Under the pieces are notes generated by a model, which worked only from the letters and a program-made list of their open reading frames with translations, was not told the DNA's origin and made no database searches. DNA of 64,000 nucleotides from CAVUWL01 sp963700105. Its GTDB lineage: Bacteria > Actinomycetota > Thermoleophilia > Solirubrobacterales > 70-9. Positions within the stretch are counted from its first letter, which is position 1, and each line of letters opens with the position of its first letter. The stretch covers positions 930,001 through 994,000 of the forward strand of contig CAVOWL010000004.1 of NCBI GenBank assembly GCA_963700105.1, in the 5' to 3' direction. Shown in pieces: positions 15,789-24,601 of this stretch. The translations under genes and the position numbers were made by a program.

Positions 15789-16817
15789 TCAGGCGCCGGG
15801 CGCGGCGACCGGCTCGAGCACCTTCGCCGCCAGCTCCACGCAGCGGTTCGAGTAACCCCACTCGTTGTCATACCAGGCAAGCACCTTGATCAGGCGGCCG
15901 TCGCCGATTGCCATCGTCTGGCCGGCGTCAAATATCGAGGAGTGCGGGTCAGAGACGATGTCTGTGGAGACGATCGGGTCCTCGGTGTAGGCGAGGATGC
16001 CCGCCAGCGGGCCCGCGGCGGCGTCTCTGACGGCGGCGTTGACGCGATCGGCATCAAGCGGCTCGGTGGTGGTGAAGACGAGGTCGACCACCGATCCGGT
16101 TGCGACCGGGGCCCGGATCGCGATCCCGTTCAGCTTGCCGTTCAGCTCCGGCAGGACCAGGCCGACCGCCTTGGCGGCACCGGTCGTGGTTGGGATCAGG
16201 TTGAGCGCCGCGGCGCGGGCCCGGCGCAGGTCCTTATGGGGCATGTCCTGGAGGCGCTGATCGGCGGTGTAGGCGTGGATCGTGGTCATCAGGCCGTGCT
16301 CGATGCCGAAGCTGTCATTGAGGACCTTGGCGAGCGGTGCGAGGCAGTTCGTGGTGCAGGAGGCGTTGGAGATGATGTGGTGGTTTAGGGGGTCATAGGC
16401 GCGATCGAAATTGACCCCGAGGGCAACGGTGACGTCGGGCTCCTTGGCCACCGCGGTGATGATCACCTTCTTGGCCCCGGCGCTCAGGTGCTTGGCTGCA
16501 TCGGCGCGGGCGGTGAAGAATCCGGTTGACTCGATCACCACATCGACCTCCAGATCGGCCCAGGGCAGGGCGGCCGGATCGCGCTCGGAGAGGACCTCGA
16601 TCTCGCTACCCCCGACGGCAATCGAGCTTGCCCTCGCCTCGACCGCTCCCGGGAAGCGGCCCAGGATCGAGTCGTACTTGAGCAGGTGGGCGAGGGTCTC
16701 GGGGTCGGTCAGATCGTTGACCGCGACGAACTCCAAATCGGCCCCCGCCGCCTGCGCGGCGCGGAAGATGTTTCTCCCGATCCTCCCGAAGCCATTGATG
16801 CCGACCTTCACAGCCAT
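15789..16817 (-). CDS. gap: Glyceraldehyde-3-phosphate dehydrogenase, type I
   Basis: A 342-residue enzyme oxidising glyceraldehyde-3-phosphate with NAD. Seen: VGINGFGRIGRN (Rossmann), SNASCTTNCLAPLAK (catalytic Cys), IHAYTADQRLQD (His), ATGSVVDLVF and WYDNEWGYSNR. ATG 16817 is chosen: a clean AGGAGG lies 10 nt upstream. It heads the glycolytic operon; the promoter should be in 16818-16910, where no clear hexamers were found. Confidence 0.97.
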   Translation of the reverse strand: MAVKVGINGFGRIGRNIFRAAQAAGADLEFVAVNDLTDPETLAHLLKYDSILGRFPGAVEARASSIAVGGSEIEVLSERDPAALPWADLEVDVVIESTGFFTARADAAKHLSAGAKKVIITAVAKEPDVTVALGVNFDRAYDPLNHHIISNASCTTNCLAPLAKVLNDSFGIEHGLMTTIHAYTADQRLQDMPHKDLRRARAAALNLIPTTTGAAKAVGLVLPELNGKLNGIAIRAPVATGSVVDLVFTTTEPLDADRVNAAVRDAAAGPLAGILAYTEDPIVSTDIVSDPHSSIFDAGQTMAIGDGRLIKVLAWYDNEWGYSNRCVELAAKVLEPVAAPGA

Positions 16818-16910
16818 TTGAGTCAATCCTCCTGAGGTTGTTGGGTCACGATGCTAATGGCTGGGAGCCCCGCTTCTCGATCCAGACGCGCCCGGGGCAG
16901 CGCCCGGCGC

Positions 16911-17273
16911 TTAATCGGAACCGATCGTCAACTCGAGCTCATATCCGTCGGGGTCGGTGAGAAACGCCGAATAGGAGCCCGAGCCGTAGGAACCCCGGGT
17001 GCCGGGGTCACTCAGCCCCTTTCCCCCCGCCGCGACCCCCGAAGCCCAGGCCGCCTTGACGGCGACAATTCCGGCGGCTGAGAAACTGAGCAGCCCGAAG
17101 CCCGGCTTGGGCTCGTGGTGTGCGGCGATGAAGAAGACGGGTTTGGCGATCCCGTAGCCGATCGTTTTGTCCTCGTCGAGGTGGCGCCTCCAGCCCAGGG
17201 GCGCGAGCAGCGCGTCGTAGAAGTCGGCGCTTCGGTCGAGGTCAGAAACCTCCAAAAGGACGTGATGCAACAC
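16911..17273 (-). CDS. VOC (glyoxalase/dioxygenase) superfamily protein
   Basis: A 120-residue single-domain VOC fold: LHHVLLEVSDLDRSADFYDA, LLAPLGWRR, FFIAAHH and the terminal FLTDPDGYELELTI. His3 and the terminal Glu are the usual metal ligands. VOC proteins include lyases, dioxygenases and resistance proteins; the reaction cannot be assigned. It sits between the ABC exporter and gap, where whiA is usually found. Confidence 0.85.
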   Translation of the reverse strand: MLHHVLLEVSDLDRSADFYDALLAPLGWRRHLDEDKTIGYGIAKPVFFIAAHHEPKPGFGLLSFSAAGIVAVKAAWASGVAAGGKGLSDPGTRGSYGSGSYSAFLTDPDGYELELTIGSD

Positions 17274-17318
17274 TGGGGCGAGAGGCTATAGGTGACGGCC
17301 GTCGCGCCGTCGTGCCGC

Positions 17319-18083
17319 TCATCCGCTGCGCGGGGTCCAGCGAAAAAAGCGCACCGCCAGCCCCAGACCGAGCAGGCCCCAGGCCGCGACGATCGCCAGG
17401 TTTCCCCAGCTGATCGAGGGACCGCCACCGACGCTGACGTAGGCGTCAAAGAAGGCGACGAAGAAGTGGCGGATCGGAAAGACATCGGCGAAGTGGATCA
17501 CTCCGCTGGGGAGCTGATTCTCGGGGATGAAGACGCCGGAGAGAAAATAGAGCGGCAAAAGCAGCGCGTTTACGATCGGCGCGGCGGCGTCTTGGGAGGG
17601 GATCGCCGCGGTCAGGGCGATTCCCAAACAGCAGAATGAGGCGGCGCCGATCACCAAGGTGGCGACGATCGCGCCCCCGCGTTCCCAGGGAATCGGCACC
17701 GAGTAGAGGATGCCCCCGATCGCCGCCAGCAGGGCCATCATGATCAGCGCGACGACGATCGAGTTGCCGATTCGACCGGCGATGAAAACCCAGGCCGGCA
17801 TCGGCGTTCCACGGCCACGCTTGAGGCGGCCGTCCTCGCGCGCGATCACCAGCGACATCGCCAGGCTCTGCATCGTCGCCGAGATCACCGAGAGGGTGAT
17901 GATCGCCGGCACGTAGTAGGTCGTGGTCTTGATCCCACCCCGCACCTTGACGGTCTGCCCGCCGAAGACGGTGGCAAAGATCAAGAGCAAGACGACCGGG
18001 AACATCACAGTGAAAAAGACCGAGGCGGGATTGCGCCAGAACGCCTTTTGGTCATAGCGGAACTGATGAAGGACGAGGTTCAT
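17319..18083 (-). CDS. ABC-2 type transporter permease
   Basis: A 254-residue membrane protein with six predicted helices and the ABC-2 core (ALLLPLYFLSGVFIPENQLP, near-C-terminal VFPIRHFFVAFFDAY). It is the membrane partner of the ATPase directly upstream: the ATPase stop and this ATG overlap by 4 nt. Such two-gene systems export drugs, lipids or polymers; the substrate is unknown. Confidence 0.9.
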   Translation of the reverse strand: MNLVLHQFRYDQKAFWRNPASVFFTVMFPVVLLLIFATVFGGQTVKVRGGIKTTTYYVPAIITLSVISATMQSLAMSLVIAREDGRLKRGRGTPMPAWVFIAGRIGNSIVVALIMMALLAAIGGILYSVPIPWERGGAIVATLVIGAASFCCLGIALTAAIPSQDAAAPIVNALLLPLYFLSGVFIPENQLPSGVIHFADVFPIRHFFVAFFDAYVSVGGGPSISWGNLAIVAAWGLLGLGLAVRFFRWTPRSG

Positions 18084-18931
18084 CGCTGCTCGGTCAGCTC
18101 GATGTAGACGTCCTCGAGCGTCGGCCGCTTGACTTCGAGGCCCTCCAGTTCGAGCCCCTGCTCAAGCGCCCGACCGGTCAGCTCGTGAAGCGCCTTGACC
18201 GGAGTTACGGTCTGCAGCGAGACGTCCTCGCCGTTCAGCCGATAGGTGATCGTCGCCGGTCTCTCCTCGCGCCGGCCGAGGTCATCGGGGGTGCCGCGGG
18301 CGACGATCTCCCCGGCGGCGATGATCGTCACCCGATCGGCGAGTCGCTGGGCCTCCTCCATGTAATGGGTGGTCAGAAAGACGGTCTTGCCAAGGTCGCG
18401 CAGGCCCGCGATCACGTCCCAGGCCTGGCGCCGGGCGGAGGGATCAAATCCGGTGGTCGGCTCGTCGAGAAAGAGCAGCTCGGGGTCGCCGATCAGCGCC
18501 ATGCCGACGTCGAGGCGCCGCTGCTGTCCGCCCGAGAGCCGACTGGCGCGCTCACCAGCCTTGCCTGCGAGGCCGACCAGCTCGATTACCTCGGCGACCG
18601 GCCGCGGCGAGCGGTAGTAACCGCGGTAGAGCTCGAGGGACTCGCGCACCGTCAGGTAGGGGTCAAGGCGGCAGCTCTGCAGGACTATCCCGATCCGCTC
18701 GCGCCACTCGCGGCCGGCTTTTTGGGGGTCCTCGCCCAGAACCGAGATCTGACCGCCGCTGCGCTCGCGGTAGCCCTCGAGGATCTCAACCGTGGTTGTC
18801 TTGCCGGCGCCGTTTGGCCCGAGGAAGGCAAAGACCTCCCCGGCGGCTACCTCGAGGTCGATCCCCCGCACCGCCTCGGTCTCACCGTAGGTTTTGCGCA
18901 GGCCGCGGATACTTATGACGGGGTCGGGCAC
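18080..18931 (-). CDS. ABC transporter ATP-binding protein (drug/lipid exporter type)
   Basis: A 283-residue NBD with Walker A FLGPNGAGKTTTVE, Q-loop IGIVLQSCRLDPYLTV, signature SRLSGGQQRRLDVG, Walker B LLFLDEPTTGFDP and switch His TTHYMEE, plus a C-terminal extension typical of DrrA/CcmA-like exporters (EVKRPTLEDVYIELT). It precedes the permease with ATGA overlap. Confidence 0.93.
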   Translation of the reverse strand: MPDPVISIRGLRKTYGETEAVRGIDLEVAAGEVFAFLGPNGAGKTTTVEILEGYRERSGGQISVLGEDPQKAGREWRERIGIVLQSCRLDPYLTVRESLELYRGYYRSPRPVAEVIELVGLAGKAGERASRLSGGQQRRLDVGMALIGDPELLFLDEPTTGFDPSARRQAWDVIAGLRDLGKTVFLTTHYMEEAQRLADRVTIIAAGEIVARGTPDDLGRREERPATITYRLNGEDVSLQTVTPVKALHELTGRALEQGLELEGLEVKRPTLEDVYIELTEQR

Positions 18932-18954
18932 GAGCGGCCCGATTCTATGGACGC

Positions 18955-19896
18955 TCAGCTGTCGAGCTCGACGTCGCGGTGCTTGACCCGAACGATCACG
19001 TCCTCTCGCTCGGCGAGATCGCGCCTGATCCGATCGGCGACCGTGACCGAACGGTGGCGGCCGCCGGTGCAGCCGACCGCAATCGTCAGGTGGCTCTTTC
19101 CCTCCGCGACGTAGGCGGGCACCAGGAACTCAAGCAGCGGCAGGAGACGCCCGTAGAACTCCCCCGCCTGGGTGCCCGACTCGACGTAGCTGCGCACCTC
19201 GCGGTCGAGGCCGGTCAGCGGTCGCAGCGCATCGTCGTAGTGAGGATTTGGCAGGAAGCGAACGTCGAGGGTCAGATCGGCATCTCGCGGCGGGCCGTTC
19301 TTGAAGCCGAAGGTGAGCAGGGTGAGCGCCAGCTTGCCGCTCTCCTGACGTCCGATCAGCTCCTCGGCGATCCGCCGCCGCAGCTCCGCGGCGGTCAAAT
19401 CAGAGCTGTCCATGACCACGTCGGCGCGCTCGCGAAGCGGCGCCAGCAGCTCTCGCTCGGCGCGGATCCCATCGACGATCCGCCCCTCTGGCGCCAGCGG
19501 ATGGCGTCGCCGCGTCTCCTTGTAGCGATCCACCAGGGTCTCCTCATCGGCCTCCAGGAATAGGACCTTCGGCCGCAGCCCGTCGGCCTTGAGGTCATCG
19601 AGCACCGCCAGCAGGTCATCGAAGTACTCACCGCCCCGCACATCTGAGACCACGGCGGCCCGCTGCACGCCGCTGCCCTCGTGGCGAAAGAGCTCACCGA
19701 GGCTGCCGATCATCCGCGGTGGCAGGTTGTCAACGCAGAAGTAGCCACCGTCCTCAAAGGCGGCGATCGCCTCAGACTTTCCCGCCCCCGAATGACCGGT
19801 GATGACGATCAGCGTCACCTCCGGATGGGGCTCGGCGGCGGCGGCGGCCTGCTTGGGCTCTTTGGCTTTCTGCTCGATCTCGATCTGCTCCCTCAA
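18955..19896 (-). CDS. rapZ: RNase adapter / nucleotide-binding protein RapZ (YvcJ)
   Basis: A 313-residue P-loop protein: VITGHSGAGKSEAIAAFED (Walker A), CVDNLPPRMI, LTFGFKNGPP, DVRFLPNPHYD and the C-terminal GCTGGRHRSV. RapZ-family proteins bind nucleotide and, in E. coli, sense glucosamine-6-phosphate through small RNAs. TTG 19896 overlaps the uvrC stop (TTGA). In most actinobacteria the next genes are yvcK and whiA; here an ABC exporter follows. Confidence 0.95.
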   Translation of the reverse strand: MREQIEIEQKAKEPKQAAAAAEPHPEVTLIVITGHSGAGKSEAIAAFEDGGYFCVDNLPPRMIGSLGELFRHEGSGVQRAAVVSDVRGGEYFDDLLAVLDDLKADGLRPKVLFLEADEETLVDRYKETRRRHPLAPEGRIVDGIRAERELLAPLRERADVVMDSSDLTAAELRRRIAEELIGRQESGKLALTLLTFGFKNGPPRDADLTLDVRFLPNPHYDDALRPLTGLDREVRSYVESGTQAGEFYGRLLPLLEFLVPAYVAEGKSHLTIAVGCTGGRHRSVTVADRIRRDLAEREDVIVRVKHRDVELDS

Positions 19897-21782
19897 CCGG
19901 TCCGGTTGAGCTGCTCGTGGATCTCACGGGCTACTTTGCCAGGCACGCCGGGCACCGCCTCGAGTTCCTCGCGGGAGGCGGCCAAAAACCGCTCTGGGGA
20001 GCCAAAATGCTGGAGCAGGGCTCGCTTTCGCACCGGCCCCACTCCCCTCAGCTCATCGAGCACCGATCCGGTCATCGCGCGATCGCGACGGCCGCGGTGG
20101 TGATCGATTGCGAAGCGGTGGGCCTCGTCCCTGACCCGCTGCAGGAGCCTCGAGGCCTCCGAGTCCGCGGCCAACTCGATTGGCTGCGCGCGGCCCGGAA
20201 TGTAGACCTCCTCGAGCCGCTTGGCGAGGCTGATAACGGTGACGCCGAGCTCGGTGAATGGCCGCAGGGCCCGTATCCCGGCGGCGAGCTGTCCCTTGCC
20301 ACCATCGATAACGATCAGCGAGGGCAGCGAGGCGAAGCTGTCATCGCGCTGGCGGTCGTGTGGAGAGAGGTCGGCCTGCTCGAGGTAGCGGCCGATCCGT
20401 CGCTTCAGAACCTCCTCCATCGAGGCGAAGTCGTCGGGGCCGCCGTGGCCACGGCCCTCGCCGCGAATCCCGAAGCGGCGGTAGTCGGCCTTCTTTGTCG
20501 CGCCGCCCTCAAAGACAACCATCGAGGCGACCGTGTGCTCGCCGCCGAGGTTGGAGATGTCGAATCCCTCGATTCGAACCGGCAGCTCCTCCATCGCGAG
20601 GCTCTCGCGCAATACCGCCAGCGCCTCGACCCGGCGCTGGCGACGGTGCTCGCGGCGGAGGCGGTCCTGATCGAGGGCGAGGCGGGCGTTTCGCTCGGCG
20701 AGCTCGCGCAGCCGGCGTTTATCGCCGCGCTCGGCGACCCGGACCGAAACAGGGGCGCCGCGGCGCTCGCTCAGCGCCTCGGCAAGCACCGCGGCGCGAT
20801 CACCCAGGTAGGGACCGACGATGATCGTGCGCGGCATCGCCGGCGAGGCGGAGTAGTACTGACCGATGAACTCCTCGGCGACCTCGGCCAGCTCACGCTC
20901 GGCCTGGTTGTCGAGGTAGAAGCTCTGGCGCTCGGCGAGGATCCCGTCGCGAACCTGAAAGACCTGCGCATTTCCGTCGGCGCCCTCGGCCGCAACGCCG
21001 ATCAAATCGGCGGTTCCGACCGTGCCGCCGGCGACCCGCTGGGACTCAAAAAGCGAGCGGATTGCCTTCAGCCGATCGCGGTGAAGCGCCGCGCGCTCGA
21101 ATTCCTCGGCCGCGGCTGCGGCCGCCATCTGGCTGGCCTCATCGCTCTCGACCCGGCGGTAGCGACCGGAGAGAAAATCGACAATTGCCTCGATGTTGCG
21201 CCGGTAGGCGGAGCGGTCGATGTAGCCGACGCAGGGGGCCCCGCAGCGCTTGATGTAGTAGTCGAGGCAGGGACTGCCGGAGCGCCGGCCCGGCTCGGGA
21301 CCCTCGCAGGTGCGGAACTGGAACAGCTTGCCGAGCAGATCGAGCGTCTCTCGCACCCGCTTGGCGCTGGAGAAGGGTCCGAAATAGGCGCGCCCGGGGC
21401 GGTGCTTCTCACGCGTGAAGTAGACCCGCGGATAGTCCTCATCGAGGCTGACGGCGACGTAGGGATAGGACTTATCGTCGCGCAGGCGGATGTTGAAGCG
21501 CGGCCGGTGGCGCTTGATGAAGCTCTGCTCGGCAAGCAGCGCCTCGGCCTCGGTGGCGGTGACGAGGACGTCGATGCGCTCGACCCGGCTGCTCAGGCGG
21601 GTCTCACCCCCGGCAAAGTGGGAGGCGACCCGCTTGCGAATCGAGCGTGCCTTGCCGACGTAGAGGATCTCCCCGTCGCCGTCGTGAAAGAGGTAGACAC
21701 CGGGTGCGTCGGGAAGCTCGCGGCGGCGCTGCGCCAGCCGCTCAGCCCGCGAGGAGTCACCGTTGTCGCCTCCATTTCTCAC
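19893..21782 (-). CDS. uvrC: Excinuclease ABC subunit C
   Basis: A 629-residue dual-incision nuclease of nucleotide excision repair. N-terminal GIY-YIG domain (DAPGVYLFHDGDGEILYVGKA), Cys cluster region (CEGPEPGRRSGSPCLDYYIKR, CGAPCVGYI), UVR helix, RNase H-like EndoV domain (EGFDISNLGGEHTVASMVVF, LIVIDGGKGQL) and a C-terminal HhH pair (LRGVGPVRKRALLQHFGS, VPGVPGKVAREIHE). GTG 21782 is the preferred start; a frame extension to 21866 has no family sequence. Confidence 0.95.
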   Translation of the reverse strand: MRNGGDNGDSSRAERLAQRRRELPDAPGVYLFHDGDGEILYVGKARSIRKRVASHFAGGETRLSSRVERIDVLVTATEAEALLAEQSFIKRHRPRFNIRLRDDKSYPYVAVSLDEDYPRVYFTREKHRPGRAYFGPFSSAKRVRETLDLLGKLFQFRTCEGPEPGRRSGSPCLDYYIKRCGAPCVGYIDRSAYRRNIEAIVDFLSGRYRRVESDEASQMAAAAAAEEFERAALHRDRLKAIRSLFESQRVAGGTVGTADLIGVAAEGADGNAQVFQVRDGILAERQSFYLDNQAERELAEVAEEFIGQYYSASPAMPRTIIVGPYLGDRAAVLAEALSERRGAPVSVRVAERGDKRRLRELAERNARLALDQDRLRREHRRQRRVEALAVLRESLAMEELPVRIEGFDISNLGGEHTVASMVVFEGGATKKADYRRFGIRGEGRGHGGPDDFASMEEVLKRRIGRYLEQADLSPHDRQRDDSFASLPSLIVIDGGKGQLAAGIRALRPFTELGVTVISLAKRLEEVYIPGRAQPIELAADSEASRLLQRVRDEAHRFAIDHHRGRRDRAMTGSVLDELRGVGPVRKRALLQHFGSPERFLAASREELEAVPGVPGKVAREIHEQLNRTG

Positions 21783-21838
21783 CGTGCAAAGGGTAGGCTG
21801 CTGGGCGCCCGGCCAATGCAGCGCCTCCAACGGAGAAC

Positions 21839-22666
21839 ATGATGAGCACCGAGACCCTGAGTACACCCGAGTTGAACACGATGCGGATCGAGATCGATGG
21901 CGAGATCGGGACGCTCACCCTCAACCGGCCCGAGGCCTTCAACGCGATGAGCCCCGAAATGATCACCGAGCTGCCGCTCGCCTTCGCCTGGTTCGCCGAC
22001 CGCGCCCCGCTGCGGGCCCTGATCGTGACCGGGGCCGGCAGGGCATTTTGTGCCGGCGGAGACGTCAACTGGTTTCGCAAAGGGGTCGAGGCTGAGGAGA
22101 TCGACCTCTCCTCAGAGGTCCGACGCGGAGCCGAAACGCTGCATCAGGCGATCGTCGATCTGCGCCGGATCCCCTATCCGGTAATCGCCGCCGTAAACGG
22201 TCCCGCGGCGGGTGCGGGGTTCTCGCTGGCGCTTGCCTGTGACACCCGGATCGCCTCGGAGTCTGCCTTCTTTGCCTGTGCCTACGGGCGGATCGGGGCC
22301 TCCCCCGACGGCGGTATGACCTACTTCCTACCCCGCGTGGTCGGTCCGAGCAGGGCGCTGGAGATCCTGCTGAACGACCCGAATCTGAGCGCCGCCGAGG
22401 CGCTCAGCGAACACCTGGTGGCAGAGGTTGTGGCCCCTGATGAGTTGGCCGATCGGGCCCGGGCGAAGGCCGAGAAGCTGGCCGCGATGGCCCCTCACTA
22501 CACGCGGATGGCGAAAGTGCTCTGCGGGCAAAGCATCGAGAACAACCTCACCGAGCACCTGCAGCTTGAGCGCCACGGTATTGCCGACAGCATGGCAACC
22601 GAAGATCTGCGGACAGGCGTTGAGGCCTTCTTCTCGGGCGAGGCGGCGGAGTTCAGCGGCCGCTGA
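21839..22666 (+). CDS. Enoyl-CoA hydratase/isomerase family protein
   Basis: A 275-residue crotonase-fold protein. The first oxyanion strand is GAGRAFCAGGDVNWF, the second NGPAAGAGFSLALACDTRIA, and the acid region YGRIGASPDGGMTYFLPRVVG has Asp where hydratases usually carry the second catalytic Glu. It acts on acyl-CoA esters in fatty-acid or amino-acid breakdown; hydratase versus isomerase cannot be decided. ATG 21839 (ATG ATG) follows ggag. Divergent from uvrC. Confidence 0.9.
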   Translation: MMSTETLSTPELNTMRIEIDGEIGTLTLNRPEAFNAMSPEMITELPLAFAWFADRAPLRALIVTGAGRAFCAGGDVNWFRKGVEAEEIDLSSEVRRGAETLHQAIVDLRRIPYPVIAAVNGPAAGAGFSLALACDTRIASESAFFACAYGRIGASPDGGMTYFLPRVVGPSRALEILLNDPNLSAAEALSEHLVAEVVAPDELADRARAKAEKLAAMAPHYTRMAKVLCGQSIENNLTEHLQLERHGIADSMATEDLRTGVEAFFSGEAAEFSGR

Positions 22667-22736
22667 GCCGCACCGCGCCGATCACCTGCGCGCGATTAGA
22701 GTCCCAAATGACCCGCCTCCCTCCGAAAGGCCCGCT

Positions 22737-23180
22737 ATGAAGAAGGTCGCCTCCCTGCTCGTCCTCCTCCTCGCCTCGCTCGCCCTAGCCGCCTGCGGCA
22801 GCAGCAGCTCATCGACTTCGAACTCGACCAGCGCAAGCACCGAAACCACCGCCGCGACCAGCACCCCGTCCAAGCCGCCCAGCGGCGGCGGGCAGACGCT
22901 TAAGGTCGAAGCCAACCCCAACGGCCAGCTCTCCTACGTGCCGAGCAAACTCACCGCAAAACCGGGAAATCTGACGATCGAATTCAAGAACCCGCAGGGG
23001 CTCTCCCACGACATCGCGGTTGAAGACTCAAGCGGCAAGAAACTCGGAACATCCGAACTGATTGCCGAATCTTCAACCACACTCAGCCTCAGCAATCTGA
23101 AGGCAGGCACCTACCACTACTTTTGCACCGTGCCGGGACACAGAGAAGCGGGAATGGAAGGCACGCTGACCGTCAAATAG
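22737..23180 (+). CDS. Cupredoxin (plastocyanin-like) lipoprotein
   Basis: A 147-residue protein with a lipoprotein signal (SLLVLLLASLALAACGS), a Ser/Thr linker, then a blue-copper domain. The type 1 copper ligands are visible in order: His in GLSHDIAVE, Cys and His in YHYFCTVPGHREAGM, and Met in the same motif. It probably carries single electrons on the outer face of the membrane. ATG 22737 was chosen because it opens the signal peptide. Confidence 0.92.
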   Translation: MKKVASLLVLLLASLALAACGSSSSSTSNSTSASTETTAATSTPSKPPSGGGQTLKVEANPNGQLSYVPSKLTAKPGNLTIEFKNPQGLSHDIAVEDSSGKKLGTSELIAESSTTLSLSNLKAGTYHYFCTVPGHREAGMEGTLTVK

Positions 23181-23313
23181 CGGGCTCGGGATACAGCGTG
23201 AGATGCGCTCAGCCCAGCAGGGCGCCGGCGACCCTAAACGGCCCCTCCCCAGCATCGATCGAATCGCGCGGGAGCGGTAGTGAGGGGGGATGATTGCGCA
23301 ACCTTTCTTCCAT
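23181..23313. other. Intergenic gap, no gene recognised
   Basis: Between the cupredoxin stop and the antitoxin operator. Apart from a possible TTGCGC -35 element at 23294-23299 for the toxin-antitoxin promoter, nothing was recognised. Confidence 0.4.
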
Positions 23314-23330
23314 GTAAGATAGTATCTTAC
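23314..23330. promoter_or_regulatory. 17-bp perfect palindrome GTAAGATA-G-TATCTTAC, antitoxin operator
   Basis: An exact inverted repeat ends 4 bp before the GTG start of the AbrB-type antitoxin. It is AT-rich in a GC-rich background. AbrB/VapB antitoxins repress their own operon by binding such sites, so this is the likely autoregulatory operator and may overlap the -10 region. Confidence 0.7.
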
Positions 23331-23334
23331 CTTG

Positions 23335-23565
23335 GTGAAAACAACCGTCTCTACCAAGGGCCAGATCGTGCTGCCAGCCGAGCTTCGCCAGCGCGACGGC
23401 ATCGAGCCTGGGCAGGAGTTTGAGGTAGAGCGCATCGGCGCCGACGAATACCGGCTGCTGCGGGTTTCAAAAGCGTCAAACGAAGGCCTGGTGGACTGGC
23501 TGCTCGCCTGCCCACAAAAGGGCTATTTCGTCGCGGTCGACTCCGAGTCGACTGACAATCTGTGA
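23335..23565 (+). CDS. vapB: AbrB/MazE-type (VapB) antitoxin
   Basis: A 76-residue swapped-hairpin DNA-binding protein: KTTVSTKGQIVLPAELRQRDGI, then GQEFEVERIGADEYRLLRV, and a C-terminal toxin-binding tail. GTG 23335 is preferred to the adjacent TTG 23332. Its stop overlaps the vapC GTG by 4 nt. Confidence 0.9.
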   Translation: MKTTVSTKGQIVLPAELRQRDGIEPGQEFEVERIGADEYRLLRVSKASNEGLVDWLLACPQKGYFVAVDSESTDNL

Positions 23566-23969
23566 AGTACCTCGTCGACGCCAACGTCCTTTCCGAGGCG
23601 ACCAAGCCCGCCCCAAATCCCCGCGTAGTGCGGTGGTTGCGGCACAACGAGCGCTCAATCGTTATTGATCCGATCATCCTTGGCGAGGTTCGCTACGGCA
23701 TCCTGCTTCTGTCCCGCGGATCCCGGCGCACCGAGCTGGAGAGATGGTTCGAGCGAGGAGTAGGCCGGATCGAGTGCATTGCCCCCGATTCGATGGTCGG
23801 AATCCGCTGGGCACAGCTGCTCGCCGATCTACGTCAGCGCGGCCGGCCAATGTCGATCAAAGACAGTTTGATTGCCGCCACCGCCCTCGCCCACGACCTC
23901 GCGGTCGTAACGCTTAACCGGCGCGACTTCGAGCCAGCGCGGGTACAGCTGCTAGATCCGTCCGCTTGA
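23562..23969 (+). CDS. vapC: VapC-type PIN-domain toxin
   Basis: A 135-residue PIN ribonuclease: YLVDANVLSEATKPAPNP (first Asp), ILGEVRYGI (Glu), MSIKDSLIAATAL (Asp) and VVTLNRRDFEPA (Asp). All four acidic positions are intact, so it should cleave RNA (tRNA or rRNA in characterised VapCs). GTG start overlaps vapB. Confidence 0.93.
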   Translation: MKYLVDANVLSEATKPAPNPRVVRWLRHNERSIVIDPIILGEVRYGILLLSRGSRRTELERWFERGVGRIECIAPDSMVGIRWAQLLADLRQRGRPMSIKDSLIAATALAHDLAVVTLNRRDFEPARVQLLDPSA

Positions 23970-23990
23970 GGATGCGCTAGGCGCCCTGGC

Positions 23991-24461
23991 TCAGGCGGGT
24001 GCCATCACCCGCGTCACCGAGTCCCCCACAAAGCAGGGCTTCTCATTGCCCTCGACCTCGAGGGTGAAGCGGGTCACCACCTGCCACCAGCCGCCGCCGA
24101 CCTCCTCGACTGAAACGAGCTCGGCGCGGGCGCGAACGCGGCTGTTGACCGGTACCGGGGCCGGGAACCTGATCTTGTTCCAGCCGTAGTTGACCCCCAA
24201 CGCGAAACCGCTGAGAGAGATCAGATCCTTGCGAAATCCGTCCACGAGGGAGAGGGTCAGGTTGCCATGGGCGATTGTCGTCGCGAAGGGACTTTCCCGG
24301 GCCGCTCGCTCGACGTCGACGTGGATCCACTGATCATCGCCAGAGAGCTCGGCAAAGGTGTTGATGTCTGCCTGGCTGACCGTCCGCCACTCGCTCGGGC
24401 CGAGCTCTTGCCCGAGCATCGAGCGCATTCCCTCGACCCCCTGAACCTGCGTCGAAGCCAT
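23991..24461 (-). CDS. MaoC-like (R)-specific enoyl-CoA hydratase
   Basis: A 156-residue hot-dog-fold protein. The hydratase-2 signature is ADINTFAELSGDDQWIHVD (catalytic Asp and His), followed by ATTIAHGNLTLSLV and NYGWNKIRFPAPVPVNSRVR. It hydrates trans-2-enoyl-CoA in fatty-acid or PHA metabolism. ATG 24461 starts the domain; the longer frame to 24581 adds low-complexity sequence. Confidence 0.88.
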   Translation of the reverse strand: MASTQVQGVEGMRSMLGQELGPSEWRTVSQADINTFAELSGDDQWIHVDVERAARESPFATTIAHGNLTLSLVDGFRKDLISLSGFALGVNYGWNKIRFPAPVPVNSRVRARAELVSVEEVGGGWWQVVTRFTLEVEGNEKPCFVGDSVTRVMAPA

Positions 24462-24601
24462 TGGCGGCACTCTAGCCGACCGAGCTGGTCCTGGGCGGCG
24501 CTGAGCTGCTCGTCGCCGGCGCTCCCCTTGCGCCCAGCCAGGGGCCCCGAATCGCCCGCCACAACCCGGGCAGGGGTTCAATTAGGCCACTGATCCAGCG
24601 C

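Noticed and set aside
19917..21842. 641-codon plus-strand open frame antisense to uvrC
   Set aside because: It is the mirror of a GC-biased real gene; no family sequence is seen, while the minus strand encodes all UvrC domains.
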